Below are positions 42,501 to 51,265 of a DNA stretch of 64,000 bases, in pieces. The notes below the pieces were generated by a model that saw nothing but the letters and a program-made list of their open reading frames with translations, had not been told where the DNA came from and searched no databases. The position numbers and the translations under genes were made by a program. How positions within the stretch are numbered: the stretch's first letter is position 1; each line of letters opens with the position of its first letter. The stretch is from an uncultured Bacteriovoracaceae bacterium (GTDB lineage: Bacteria; Bdellovibrionota; Bacteriovoracia; Bacteriovoracales; Bacteriovoracaceae). Where the stretch lies: the NCBI GenBank assembly GCA_950054155.1, contig CATLOT010000012.1:1-64000 (forward strand), read 5' to 3'.

Positions 42501-43508
42501 CTAGTTCCAAGAGCCAGAGTTAAAGTACCTTTCCATTGCTTCACGCGAATTTTTCGATGAGTATAAGTACTCGCATGAGCCATTTTGAAAGAAAGAATGA
42601 TAGCTGATTTGCGTAATATTCGGTCTCTTGGCAATTTCTGATTGAAACTTTTGAAAATCCCATGATCTTTGTTGGTAAGAGGGGACAAGACTTGCAACCT
42701 GAGCTTCTCCTAAGCATAAGCGCTTATTATTAGGCTCGAGGCCTTTCTTTCTTAACCAGTCATGCAACTCTTGAGTGTGTCTTTTGAGATAATTAGGATG
42801 GGTAGATGGACCAAGGTAAAGGTCAAATTCTCCCGTAAAATAACGATGGCCATTTATATTTTCGTCTTGAACTATATCATCTTGATCAAAGAAGGCTTCT
42901 TGATAAGTTTTCCCTAGTTGGGAATAGTGAATATAAACTGCTCCGAATGTTTTTCTAAGGGAGAAGTACTCCATGTCATTGTCTTCAAGGTCGAAGTGAG
43001 GAGCTCCACTAAAAGCAAAATTAAGGGAACTTGGACAGTGACCCCATTTTTTTAAGTTTTCAAAAGAGCGTTTCTTGTATTCATATTCGTGAATAAGATG
43101 GTTTAAAAACATAATGGCCACTCTTGTTTTTTGATCAGCTTCTTCAAACCAAGGTGCCGGGGCCCACGTTTGACCCATGAGTATTTCAAATGCGTGGTGA
43201 ATTTCATTTAAAGTATTTTGCGTCATCTTCTCAGATGCTCGTTTGGAAATATGAAAATCCTTTTTCCACGGAAATCGGTTTATGATCTCTATGCACTCAT
43301 TAAGCTCATTTGCAATTTCATCCAATCCCCTTAGTGCATCAGGAAAGCCCATATAGGCATAGTGTTTTTCAAGAAATACTTTATTTTCAACCAGCTGATT
43401 AAGCTGCTCAGACCAACGTTGGGCAAGTGAATGCTTTAATGGCTTAAGAGTAAGAACAAGAGGAGGGATGTCATTCTTTGTTGCCTCTAGTTTTATTTTG
43501 TATTTCAT
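42501..43508 (-). CDS. Hypothetical cytoplasmic protein
   Basis: A 335-residue protein from ATG 43508 ('MKYKIKLEATKNDIPPLVLT'); the frame also allows ATG 43532. No signal peptide or membrane helix. It is rich in histidine, tryptophan and aromatic residues ('LNEIHHAFEILMGQTWAPAP', 'MFLNHLIHEYEYKKRSF'). I do not recognise it; the HxxxE/HxxE patterns in helices could bind metal. It is divergent from the zinc-finger/histone gene with only 36 nt between start codons and has no visible ribosome site. A 265-nt gap follows its stop in which I see nothing. Confidence 0.7.
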   Translation of the reverse strand: MKYKIKLEATKNDIPPLVLTLKPLKHSLAQRWSEQLNQLVENKVFLEKHYAYMGFPDALRGLDEIANELNECIEIINRFPWKKDFHISKRASEKMTQNTLNEIHHAFEILMGQTWAPAPWFEEADQKTRVAIMFLNHLIHEYEYKKRSFENLKKWGHCPSSLNFAFSGAPHFDLEDNDMEYFSLRKTFGAVYIHYSQLGKTYQEAFFDQDDIVQDENINGHRYFTGEFDLYLGPSTHPNYLKRHTQELHDWLRKKGLEPNNKRLCLGEAQVASLVPSYQQRSWDFQKFQSEIAKRPNITQISYHSFFQNGSCEYLYSSKNSREAMERYFNSGSWN

Positions 43509-43544
43509 GGATAATAATATACCACAGACCATAAGGAGGCTGGA

Positions 43545-44003
43545 ATGAGTGTATGGCGAAAGTGTGGAGTATGTAAGAAGGATATTTTGTTAGGTGCAAC
43601 TTATCAGAAATGTAGTATTTCTTCTTGTCGCAAGTTTGCCTTCTGCTCAGTTGACTGCTGGTCCGTTCATGATTCGGTTATGGGTCACAAGAGTGCCTAT
43701 GCTGAAGAAGAAAGAGCTCCTTTGACATTGAAAGAGGAGAGACCTAGAAGAAGGATTGTTGCAAAGAGCGCGGGTCGATCTCAAGAGGCGTCTCAGAGCG
43801 ATTTACCGATGGATGTACTCATCGTGGTAAGCAAGTTAAAGGCTTATGTTAAGGCTAAATCTGGAATGAACACTTCTGGCGATGTGGGTGATGAATTATC
43901 TAAGTTTGTGCGTGTTCTTGTGGATGAAGCCTGTGAAAATGCTCGAGCCGATGGCCGTAAAACCTTGATGGCCCGAGACTTTTCAACTCTTAAAATCGGA
44001 TAG
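43545..44003 (+). CDS. Zinc-finger plus histone-fold fusion protein
   Basis: A 152-residue protein in two parts. Residues 7-48 form a compact zinc-binding module with cysteines at 7, 10, 23, 28, 34 and 38 and histidines at 42 and 48, resembling a MYND/ZZ-like or HIT-type double finger. A basic linker (66-78, PRRRIVAKSAGR) leads to residues 87-151, which match a single histone fold. 'DVLIVVSKLKAYVKAKSGMN' is helix 1. 'VGDELSKFVRVLVDEACENA' is the long central helix. 'RADGRKTLMARDFSTLKI' is loop 2 plus helix 3, closely like the archaeal histone ending (AGRKTIKAEDI). Histones bind and organise DNA; bacterial versions are known in Bdellovibrio. Strong Shine-Dalgarno AAGGAGG. The 3' end overlaps convergent purT by 14 bp. 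Confidence 0.85.
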   Translation: MSVWRKCGVCKKDILLGATYQKCSISSCRKFAFCSVDCWSVHDSVMGHKSAYAEEERAPLTLKEERPRRRIVAKSAGRSQEASQSDLPMDVLIVVSKLKAYVKAKSGMNTSGDVGDELSKFVRVLVDEACENARADGRKTLMARDFSTLKIG

Positions 44004-45138
44004 AGACTTCTTTACTCGCCTTTAAGGCTTTCTTTCGGGCATTATTTACACTTGAGCCTTTTGCCAAAGCAACCGCCATTCTTCTTCCTTTGTAGGCTTG
44101 TGGTTTAGCAAAAATTCTAAGGTCAACATCTTTGACCTCTAATGCCTTGGCAACACCTTTGTATTCTTTAGGAGTTCCCTCTTTCTTAGCGAGGATAACA
44201 GCTGAGGCACTTGGCGCGAATAGTTCAATTTTAGGAATAGGAAGGCCTAAAACGGCTCTTAAATGAAGATCAAATTCGGAAAAATTTTGAGAGATGAGAG
44301 TAACCATTCCCGTATCATGAGGTCTCGGGGAAAGTTCACTAAAGATAACTTCATCTTTTGTAAGGAAAAACTCCACACCAAAGATACCAGAACCTCCCAA
44401 GGCGTCTGTAATAGATTTCGCCATTTTCTTCGCTTGCTTTAAGAGAGTGTCTGACATCTTATAGGGCTGCCATGATTCTCTATAGTCACCACTTTCTTGA
44501 ATATGACCAATAGGTTCACAAAAGAGAGTTTTCCCCTTTTGCTGTTTAATTGTGAGAAGGGTGATTTCCCCAATAAAGGGGATAAACTCTTCAACGATGA
44601 CTTTTACTCTCGTCCCTCGTCCTTTCTTTGCAAACTCCCAGGCCTTCTTAAGGTCTTGAGGTTTATCAACCTTACTTTGTCCTTTACCAGAAGAGCTCAT
44701 GACAGGCTTAATAACTAGGGGAAAGCCTATTTCTTGGGCGACCTCTTTTAATTCTTTAAGTGATTCAGCATAGGCGTATTGAGCTGTCCTTAGTTTTAAT
44801 TCATTAGCTGCTAGGTCTCGAATAGCATCACGATTCATCGTAAGGTGAGTGGCACGTGCTGTGGGGATAACATTGGTTCCACTTTTTTCTATTTCAGCAA
44901 GTGTCTCGGTATGTATTGCTTCAACTTCAGGAATGATAAGATCAGGTTGATGTTTTTTTACAATTCGTTTTAGGGAATTAGCGTTTTGCATGTTAATGAC
45001 TTCAGCTTCGTCAGCGACTTGCATAGCCGGAGCATTTTTATAGCTGTCGACCGCAATGACTTGGCATCCCAATCGTTTGGCAGAAATAACAAACTCTCTT
45101 CCAAGCTCGCCAGATCCGAGTAGCATTAGTTTTTTCAA
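43990..45138 (-). CDS. purT: Formate-dependent phosphoribosylglycinamide formyltransferase
   Basis: A 382-residue ATP-grasp enzyme of de novo purine synthesis that makes formyl-GAR from GAR, formate and ATP. It shows the N-terminal Rossmann motif 'LMLLGSGELGREFVISAKRL', 'DLIIPEVEAIHTETLAEIEK', and the ATP-grasp core 'GFPLVIKPVMSSSGKGQSKV'. 'GVEFFLTKDEVIFSELSPRP' and 'HDTGMVTLISQNFSEFDLHL' complete the signature. Length is normal (E. coli PurT 392). The start is TTG at 45138 with AGGAG 7 nt upstream. Cytoplasmic. It is on the same strand as the upstream methyltransferase after 33 nt. Confidence 0.96.
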   Translation of the reverse strand: MKKLMLLGSGELGREFVISAKRLGCQVIAVDSYKNAPAMQVADEAEVINMQNANSLKRIVKKHQPDLIIPEVEAIHTETLAEIEKSGTNVIPTARATHLTMNRDAIRDLAANELKLRTAQYAYAESLKELKEVAQEIGFPLVIKPVMSSSGKGQSKVDKPQDLKKAWEFAKKGRGTRVKVIVEEFIPFIGEITLLTIKQQKGKTLFCEPIGHIQESGDYRESWQPYKMSDTLLKQAKKMAKSITDALGGSGIFGVEFFLTKDEVIFSELSPRPHDTGMVTLISQNFSEFDLHLRAVLGLPIPKIELFAPSASAVILAKKEGTPKEYKGVAKALEVKDVDLRIFAKPQAYKGRRMAVALAKGSSVNNARKKALKASKEVSIRF

Positions 45139-45171
45139 AGAAATCTCCTGGTTGGGTTTCTTTGATTTTTC

Positions 45172-45849
45172 TCAAATCTTCTGCAGGACTACAAGATAAT
45201 TGTCGCTGAAACGAGAGCCTTTTAGCGTCGGAAGAATTTGTCGCCACTTTGTTGAAGATCCAGGAATTCTCCCATTTTGGATAAAATGAACTTCCTTAAG
45301 ACGCAGATGAGAATCATTTTCATTGACCACATGCAAAAGATCATATGAACTTACGACCGTTATGTGTGCGGGGTAATCCTTAGGGCCAAAGGCACTGTGA
45401 TACCCCCTTAGGCATAGGCTTATAAGGCTTGTCAGGGAGTCTGGATTGGGAGTAGAGAGGATGATATGTCCTCCGGATGCGGTAATCTTTGAGAGTTGTC
45501 GAAGGAAATGACGAGGGTTTTCGAGGTGCTCAATAACTTCCGAGGCGACTGTTAGGTCATAGCGCTGAAATGTGTCTGAGAAGTCTTTATTGCAATCATA
45601 AGTGAAGAATTCAAAAGGCTTGTCCCCCTCAAAATGAGTGTAATCGACACCTGTGAGTTTGAGATTCGGTGCTATATCCTTCACTTTTGAAAGCAGATCT
45701 CCTTTTCCGCAACCAATATCAATAAGGCTTTGGTCAGTGGATTTTTGGTACCTAGAGATTCTCTCTAAAATTGAATTTAGAATTTCATCCGAAGAGCTTC
45801 CTGCAGATTCAAGAGAAGCTTGTTGTCTAAATTTATCTATTTCACTCAT
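45172..45849 (-). CDS. SAM-dependent methyltransferase, class I
   Basis: A 225-residue enzyme with motif I 'SLIDIGCGKGDLLSKVKD', acidic motif II 'LTGVDYTHF', and 'DLTVASEVIEHLENPRHFLR' followed by 'ASGGHIILSTPNPDSLTSLI'. This layout, with the 'EVIEHL' post-I block, is typical of UbiG/glycan-associated methyltransferases. Its start overlaps the upstream glycosyltransferase stop by 8 bp (ATGAGTGA), so it probably methylates a sugar or lipid of the same glycan. Cytoplasmic. Confidence 0.88.
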   Translation of the reverse strand: MSEIDKFRQQASLESAGSSSDEILNSILERISRYQKSTDQSLIDIGCGKGDLLSKVKDIAPNLKLTGVDYTHFEGDKPFEFFTYDCNKDFSDTFQRYDLTVASEVIEHLENPRHFLRQLSKITASGGHIILSTPNPDSLTSLISLCLRGYHSAFGPKDYPAHITVVSSYDLLHVVNENDSHLRLKEVHFIQNGRIPGSSTKWRQILPTLKGSRFSDNYLVVLQKI

Positions 45850-46975
45850 AGTAGCTTTCCAAATTCTTAATCATATCGGGCACATTAAATTTTTGACAGA
45901 TTAGTCGATAACCATTTTCACGAATCTGATGGAAGAGGTGAGGATGTCGGTCCATTAGATTGAAGGCGTGAAGAAGGTTCTCTTCAAGTTCATGGCTTGC
46001 ACCCTCTCCAATAGAATCAAAGCTAAGACCCGTTACTTTATTTATGAGCATATCGGGAGTACCACCTTTATTTGTTCCAATGACAAAAGCCCTCTGAATC
46101 ATCGCCTCCGCGACAACAAGTCCAAAGGGCTCAGGTATTTTTGAGGTATGAAGATAAAGATCACAATGATTCATCAAAGTATGAAGATCTTCCCGACGAC
46201 CAAGATATGTTACATTATTAGAAAGATTAAGGTTTCGTGTTAGGCTTTGAAGATAGTCGTAGTATTTCTGGTCTCTCGCAACTTTTACATCTCCTGCGAT
46301 ATAAAGATGGCAACGACTTTTCTCCAAGGGGTATTTTTTAAAGATGTTACTTAGGGCTTTTAGGCTTGTCTCATACCCTTTCCAAGAGCAAATTCGTCCG
46401 GCTGTGAGAATTGTTCTTTGATGTTGTGAAGGAAATGGTGATTCAGTAACATGGACTTCAGTCTTAGGAATACCATAAGGACAAATATAGTGCTTACTTG
46501 AGTCACATAAAAATAGGGGCTGGGACTCATGAGTTGACTGGGTATAAGAGCTATTGAAGAGAATTTTGTCGTAGGAAAAAAAAGAGGCTATTAAGTCAAG
46601 TACCCCTCCTACTGGACCGTGTTGATACCAAACCTTCTTGAGGGATTCATGAAAAGGGAAGGCTAGAGAAGCAATGATATGGGCGTAAGGCATCGTTGCA
46701 TTAATTACTTTCCATTGGTGCCTCTTTTGAAGTGTCCTGATCTCTTTTATAGCCTTAAGGAGCTTGAGAGGATGAGTTAATTTAAAGGTATTTTTTAAGA
46801 CAATACAATTAATACCCTTTTCCTCGAAGATTTCGACACCTGAGCCGTTATTAAAAAAAAGAACAGTCACGTCATACTGACCAAATTCTCTGTGGCCAAT
46901 AGCTGCTTCGAGAATAAAACGCTCCGCTCCTCCAAGGTATCCATTGGGGCTAAAATAAACGACTTTTCCTTTCAA
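45842..46975 (-). CDS. GT4 family glycosyltransferase
   Basis: A 377-residue GT-B enzyme. The N-terminus 'VVYFSPNGYLGGAERFILEA' holds the GGAE acceptor-side loop. The C-terminal domain has 'TILTAGRICSWKGYETSLKA', 'NVTYLGRREDLHTLMNHCDL' and the E-x7-E block 'EPFGLVVAEAMIQRAFVIGT'. It transfers a sugar from a nucleotide donor with retention. TTG start at 46975 with GAGG upstream. It is first in a run with the methyltransferase and possibly purT, divergent from the dehydrogenase at 47057. Confidence 0.93.
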   Translation of the reverse strand: MKGKVVYFSPNGYLGGAERFILEAAIGHREFGQYDVTVLFFNNGSGVEIFEEKGINCIVLKNTFKLTHPLKLLKAIKEIRTLQKRHQWKVINATMPYAHIIASLAFPFHESLKKVWYQHGPVGGVLDLIASFFSYDKILFNSSYTQSTHESQPLFLCDSSKHYICPYGIPKTEVHVTESPFPSQHQRTILTAGRICSWKGYETSLKALSNIFKKYPLEKSRCHLYIAGDVKVARDQKYYDYLQSLTRNLNLSNNVTYLGRREDLHTLMNHCDLYLHTSKIPEPFGLVVAEAMIQRAFVIGTNKGGTPDMLINKVTGLSFDSIGEGASHELEENLLHAFNLMDRHPHLFHQIRENGYRLICQKFNVPDMIKNLESYYE

Positions 46976-47021
46976 TACTGCCTCAGATTATCTCTTTAAA
47001 GAATGAATTAAGTGTTCTTAT

Positions 47022-47050
47022 TTTACACAAAATTTGAAAAGTAATACAAT
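47022..47050 (+). promoter_or_regulatory. Sigma-70-type promoter placing the start site at the 47057 ATG
   Basis: TTTACA (47022-47027), a 17-nt spacer, then TACAAT (47045-47050). The start codon is at 47057, 7 nt past the -10, where transcription would begin. There is no Shine-Dalgarno in the gap. This predicts a leaderless mRNA for the dehydrogenase. Confidence 0.6.
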
Positions 47051-47056
47051 TTTACC

Positions 47057-48094
47057 ATGTCGAATCATTACATCTATGACCCCGATCTAGAGGGCTTTTC
47101 AAAAGTTGAATCAGGGGAACATTCTGCCCTTAAGAGGGGAGAGGTTCTCATTAGCGTGAAAGTCGTCGGTATTTGTGGCTCAGATATTAACCGATTGGTT
47201 CATAAGATAGATAAGCCTGCAATAGGACATGAGTGGGTTGGTAAAGTTCTTCGCTCTGAAAGTGATAGGTTTAAAAGTGGAGACTGGGTGACAAGCGGTG
47301 CTCATGTCGCATGTTTAGAGTGTCCTCAATGTAAAAATGGGATTTATTCGCAATGTACCCAACGTAAGCTTCTTGGTGGCGAGGGTGTTGCGACGATTTT
47401 GGCTCAAGAAACGGTCTTACGTGAAGAAGAATTGATACCTCTCCCTACTCCAAGAGATGAGAAAGAGATGAGAAGGATGTCTCTCTTAGAGGTAGCCTTT
47501 ATTGGTGATTGTGCTTTCAGTCAGGCGAAAAGAATTGGTCTTCAAAAAGAGGATAAAGTCTTGGTTTTTGGAGCAGGTCCAGTAGGACTCTTTAGCGCTC
47601 TTGCATTTAAAGAACGAGGATTCGATGTCAAAATTATTGAGCCTAGGAAGGAGCGTCTAGGACTAGCTGAAGAGGTAGATATTGATACAGTTGCTTTCTC
47701 TAGAGCTCTTATAGAAGGCAATCATTTTAATAAATATGACGTAGTTGTCGACTGTAGCGGGGATAGCTATGGTGCGGGTGCTATTAGCGTTCTTGGAAAA
47801 TTTGCAAAAATTTTTGGCAAGGTGGTAATTGTTGGCCGCTATAAGAAAGCAAACTTAATTGAAATGGACTTTTTTGAAAAAAGTCTCGTAGCGGCTTGGG
47901 TTAGTAACCATCAACATTCTGAATTTTTAAAGTCTATTGAGTATTGGTTCTCAAGACTAGAGAAAATCCCTGATTCCTGGCAAACAGCTTTTCCTATTGA
48001 GCAGATTAATGAAGCTTTTGAAGTAGCAAAAACGAGAAGTCACCTTAAGTGCTGCCTCTATTTAAATAAGAAGGAGGGGGTACATGATGAGTAG
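47057..48094 (+). CDS. Zinc-dependent MDR alcohol/polyol dehydrogenase
   Basis: A 345-residue medium-chain dehydrogenase. 'KVVGICGSDINRLVHKIDKP' contains the catalytic zinc cysteine and 'AIGHEWVGKV' the histidine/glutamate. 'CLECPQCKNGIYSQC' is the structural zinc loop. 'VLVFGAGPVGLFSALAFKER' is the NAD(P) Rossmann motif. It resembles sorbitol/galactitol-phosphate dehydrogenases. The gene overlaps the next glycosyltransferase by 11 bp. In this setting it may make a modified sugar precursor. It has no Shine-Dalgarno and a promoter whose predicted start is the ATG itself. Confidence 0.9.
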   Translation: MSNHYIYDPDLEGFSKVESGEHSALKRGEVLISVKVVGICGSDINRLVHKIDKPAIGHEWVGKVLRSESDRFKSGDWVTSGAHVACLECPQCKNGIYSQCTQRKLLGGEGVATILAQETVLREEELIPLPTPRDEKEMRRMSLLEVAFIGDCAFSQAKRIGLQKEDKVLVFGAGPVGLFSALAFKERGFDVKIIEPRKERLGLAEEVDIDTVAFSRALIEGNHFNKYDVVVDCSGDSYGAGAISVLGKFAKIFGKVVIVGRYKKANLIEMDFFEKSLVAAWVSNHQHSEFLKSIEYWFSRLEKIPDSWQTAFPIEQINEAFEVAKTRSHLKCCLYLNKKEGVHDE

Positions 48095-49412
48095 GATACC
48101 TCGTCATTATCCACTGTGGGATGATTGTAATACAAGTATGAATATACTTTATGAGCGAATAGAAAAGTATTTTCAAGAGCATCATTTCCATTTTAAGAAC
48201 AGACTCTACAGTGACTTTTACAAGGGCGTTGATCTGTGCTGGGAATCTAATGAAGTTGTTGATGTTATTACTTTCGGAGATACCATTCGTAAGATCTTTC
48301 AATCTGGAAACTTAGTTCAAAGTGATCTCAGGTTTTGGAATATTTGTGAAGCCTTTAGAAAACTACAAAATGACTTGATCTACAATGGTCAAAATATTGT
48401 TAATGTCATAGAACGAGAGAGTCTTTTTGAAAGTCAAGACTCTACAAATGTCGATCTTTCAAAGCCGATTGATTTGATCTATGCCGGAAGAATCTCTAGA
48501 CAAAAGAATATTGGGATGCTCATTCGGTTTAACGAACAACTAAACCGTGAAGGAATACCCTCTAGGCTTCACCTTTTCGGGAGTTATGACAATCGTTATC
48601 ACGAACACCTCGGTCGTCAACGCTATAGTAACTATGAAACGGAATTAGCCTCACTTATTAGTAAATGTCGATATAAACCGCAGTTCTATGGCCGTGTAGG
48701 AAAAAATGAATGGCTTGAAAGAGATTACGATCAACCAATTGCTGTTAGCTTAAGTACTTTTATCGGTGAGGATTTTGGGGTTTCTCTTGCACAGGCTAGA
48801 GAGAGAGGTTGGCCAGTGCTTTGTAGTTATTTTGGTGGTCACAAAGATATAAGGGGAAATCAAATTGCCCATGTCCCAAGCTTTTATTGCCAGGGAGAGC
48901 TTCTTCCTGAACAAATGAAAAATGCTCTGATTGAACGGGCTGTGATGGCTTTTAAAGACGAGGGATTTCGCTTACATGATCCATCCATTGGGCCAAATTA
49001 CAGTTTAAACCTCTATGAAACAATTTGTTTAGAGGAAATAGATCGATACCGACGAGAGCTTGCGAAAACTATCGGAAGTTCTCTCTATTGGTTAAATTTG
49101 GAGTCAATGGATAACTTTGCAGACACTCAGAATGGCTCTCTTTTTATTAGAAAATGCTTATATTATTTGGAAAGTGAAGGTGTTGAGGGGGAGCATGTTT
49201 TCGTCTTAAGCCGAAACTTTAGTGACAGTGATAATGAATTCTTAAGAGAACAACTTAAAAAAACTTCATCTAGCGTGAAGTTATATTTTCTGAATGAAGA
49301 TGAAATAAGCTTTAAAGATAACCTTTTTCTTTTAAAGCGAGCATCGAAGGTTTTGGGAATGCCTTCGGTAACAATGAAAACACAAAAGCTCCTTAAGGAG
49401 CTATTTCCTTAA
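48084..49412 (+). CDS. GT4-like glycosyltransferase
   Basis: A 442-residue protein. The middle shows a GT-B C-terminal domain: 'IDLIYAGRISRQKNIGMLIR', 'SRLHLFGSYDNRYHEHL', 'YKPQFYGRVGKNEWLERDYD', and 'FIGEDFGVSLAQARERGWPV', the E-x-F-G-x-S-x-x-x-A variant of the donor motif. The N-terminal 140 residues are short for a full GT-B first domain and are poorly conserved. The C-terminal 90 residues are an extra helical tail. Strong Shine-Dalgarno (GGAGGGGG) inside the upstream dehydrogenase gene; coupled translation. Convergent with the DegT gene, 20-bp overlap. Confidence 0.8.
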   Translation: MMSRIPRHYPLWDDCNTSMNILYERIEKYFQEHHFHFKNRLYSDFYKGVDLCWESNEVVDVITFGDTIRKIFQSGNLVQSDLRFWNICEAFRKLQNDLIYNGQNIVNVIERESLFESQDSTNVDLSKPIDLIYAGRISRQKNIGMLIRFNEQLNREGIPSRLHLFGSYDNRYHEHLGRQRYSNYETELASLISKCRYKPQFYGRVGKNEWLERDYDQPIAVSLSTFIGEDFGVSLAQARERGWPVLCSYFGGHKDIRGNQIAHVPSFYCQGELLPEQMKNALIERAVMAFKDEGFRLHDPSIGPNYSLNLYETICLEEIDRYRRELAKTIGSSLYWLNLESMDNFADTQNGSLFIRKCLYYLESEGVEGEHVFVLSRNFSDSDNEFLREQLKKTSSSVKLYFLNEDEISFKDNLFLLKRASKVLGMPSVTMKTQKLLKELFP

Positions 49413-50577
49413 GTACTTCTTTTAAAGTCGTTATACCGTTAGGATTTTCGATAAAGTTAAGTTCAATTCTTATAACCTCTCCTAATAGCTTTATAGTCGT
49501 AAGGTAGTCTTGTTTTTTATATATATATTCATGATTGGTTAAGTTATACGGGTTTAGACCATTGACGTAGTAGTGATCCTTTGTCATGCCTTTAAACCAC
49601 CGCCAGCATGCATGAGCTGGCCGTAAGTAGGGAGGAGATGCTTTGATTCCCCGATCAAGAAAATTCTTACTCTTACTAATAGCAGTCATAGGGTCAGAAC
49701 AGCTGATATGGAGGATGCTTCCAATATCTCCTTCTTTATCATGGCCCAAATGAACTTTAAGGCCAAGTGATTTTGCAAAATCAATGACATCAGCTTTGGT
49801 GTCACGAAGAGATTTTATAATATTTGGGAGTCGAGTCATCTGAACTCTTAGCATCGAAGAATTGATTTCATTTAAACGAGTAGAGAGACCAAAAAAGCTA
49901 GGAATTTCAGTGAGTTGGTCCTTAAATGTTTGCCCGAATTGACACGGGGTGTCGTGTGTGGACAGTGCTCTGAGAAAGGTTTTTTTTTGAGAGTTGTCTC
50001 CAATTACTAAAAGTCCTCCTTCTCCACAAGTAATGACTTTATCCATATTAAAGCTAAAAGCTCCAAAGGAGCCTATTGTTCCTACTGGTTTTCCTTGGTA
50101 CGAGCCTCCGCATGCTTGAGCTGCATCTTCAAAAAGAAGGATGTTTTTTTCGTGGCATATCTGAAGAAGGCCATTGAGGTTACATATCAGTCCATCGATA
50201 TGAACAGCTATTATTCCTTTTGTTCGAGAGGTTATCTTTTTTCGAACATCCTCCAAGTCAATTGTAAGAGTGTCATCAATGTTGGCTATAATGGGAATTG
50301 CTCCAACCTGCATAACGGCACTGGCTGTTGCGACAAAAGTATAAGATGGAATTATTATTTCATCACCTGGCCCTATACCAAAACTTGCTAACCCGATGAC
50401 GAGAGAGTTTGTACCTGACGTGTTGAGAAGTGCATAAGGTACATTGAGAAACTCTTGCCATTCTTTTTCACAAAGAGAGGTTTGAGTTTCTTGCTCTGGA
50501 CCTTGGTAACGGAAGTATTTTCGTGATTCGATTATGTTATTGATCGCTTCTATTTCTTCTTTTCCGACTTTATACAT
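49393..50577 (-). CDS. DegT/DnrJ/EryC1/StrS family PLP-dependent aminotransferase
   Basis: A 394-residue enzyme from ATG 50577 (AAGGGA upstream). The fold-type-I PLP signatures are 'ALLNTSGTNSLVIGLASFGI', 'GDEIIIPSYTFVATASAVMQ', 'ILLFEDAAQACGGSYQGKPV', and the Schiff-base lysine block 'FSFNMDKVITCGEGGLLVIG'. These enzymes aminate keto-sugars on nucleotide carriers to make amino-sugars for surface glycans. 'YFRYQGPEQETQTSLCEKEW' near the N-terminus is typical. It stands alone on the minus strand between a glycosyltransferase and a GHKL ATPase. Confidence 0.93.
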   Translation of the reverse strand: MYKVGKEEIEAINNIIESRKYFRYQGPEQETQTSLCEKEWQEFLNVPYALLNTSGTNSLVIGLASFGIGPGDEIIIPSYTFVATASAVMQVGAIPIIANIDDTLTIDLEDVRKKITSRTKGIIAVHIDGLICNLNGLLQICHEKNILLFEDAAQACGGSYQGKPVGTIGSFGAFSFNMDKVITCGEGGLLVIGDNSQKKTFLRALSTHDTPCQFGQTFKDQLTEIPSFFGLSTRLNEINSSMLRVQMTRLPNIIKSLRDTKADVIDFAKSLGLKVHLGHDKEGDIGSILHISCSDPMTAISKSKNFLDRGIKASPPYLRPAHACWRWFKGMTKDHYYVNGLNPYNLTNHEYIYKKQDYLTTIKLLGEVIRIELNFIENPNGITTLKEVLKEIAP

Positions 50578-50672
50578 CAACTATCCCTTGTTTTCTTTCT
50601 TGGGTGTCCTTATATAGTAAACTGATAGTATAATGTTCACAATTTTACTCCTCATAAAAATTAGGATCATTG

Positions 50673-51263
50673 ATGTCTGATGAAAAAATTCTAGCTACTG
50701 AAGTTTTAAGAGATATTGAAAAAGTGAAAAAAGATTTAGAAGAAGGTCTGCAAAATAAGGATGTTAATATCCTTCAAGAAAAAGTTAAAAATTCTAATAT
50801 AATCTTGGATGAACTCTCTCAGTACTGTAAAGAAGTTGTAGATGAAGAAAGGGTAGTGACTATGAGCCTTAATGTTTTTTTAAAAAAATGTTTTTCCAGA
50901 TGGCATAAGAAGTTTTGGAGTATTGACATAATAGGAACATCGAATGCCTCGGTTGATGTGGAGTGCTCTGCCGTAAAGCTTAATCGCGCTTTTGAAAATA
51001 TCATTTTGAATTCATTGGAAGCAGAAGCAACAGAGATCAAAATTCATGTTGATAAAACCCTTATCTCTTTTATTGATGATGGCAAGGGAATCTCACAAGA
51101 GGATATTACTAAAATTAAAGAAACTGGTACCACAAAAGAAAAAGGGCGTGGATATGGCCTTTCAATGGTCAAAAATTATATTTCAAAATTAGGCTGGACT
51201 CTTGAGCTTAAGAACAACAAGAAATCTCGGGGGACAACGGTAATTTTTCACCTAAACACTTAG
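50673..51263 (+). CDS. Orphan GHKL (HATPase_c) protein without a phospho-accepting helix
   Basis: A 196-residue cytoplasmic protein from ATG 50673 (AGGA at 7 nt). The C-terminal 110 residues form a histidine-kinase ATPase domain: N-box 'KLNRAFENIILNSLEAEATE', G1 'LISFIDDGKGIS' and G2 'EKGRGYGLSMVKNY'. The N-terminal 85 residues are helical but contain no histidine in an H-box context, so it cannot autophosphorylate like a classical kinase. It could be an anti-sigma-type kinase or the ATPase half of a split kinase; a 61-residue protein with an HDxxN helix is encoded at 54230. Confidence 0.85.
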   Translation: MSDEKILATEVLRDIEKVKKDLEEGLQNKDVNILQEKVKNSNIILDELSQYCKEVVDEERVVTMSLNVFLKKCFSRWHKKFWSIDIIGTSNASVDVECSAVKLNRAFENIILNSLEAEATEIKIHVDKTLISFIDDGKGISQEDITKIKETGTTKEKGRGYGLSMVKNYISKLGWTLELKNNKKSRGTTVIFHLNT

Positions 51264-51265
51264 TA

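Noticed and set aside
48045-48302. 85-codon minus-strand frame across the dehydrogenase/glycosyltransferase junction
   Set aside because: It is antisense to two overlapping genes with clear families and has no supporting signal.
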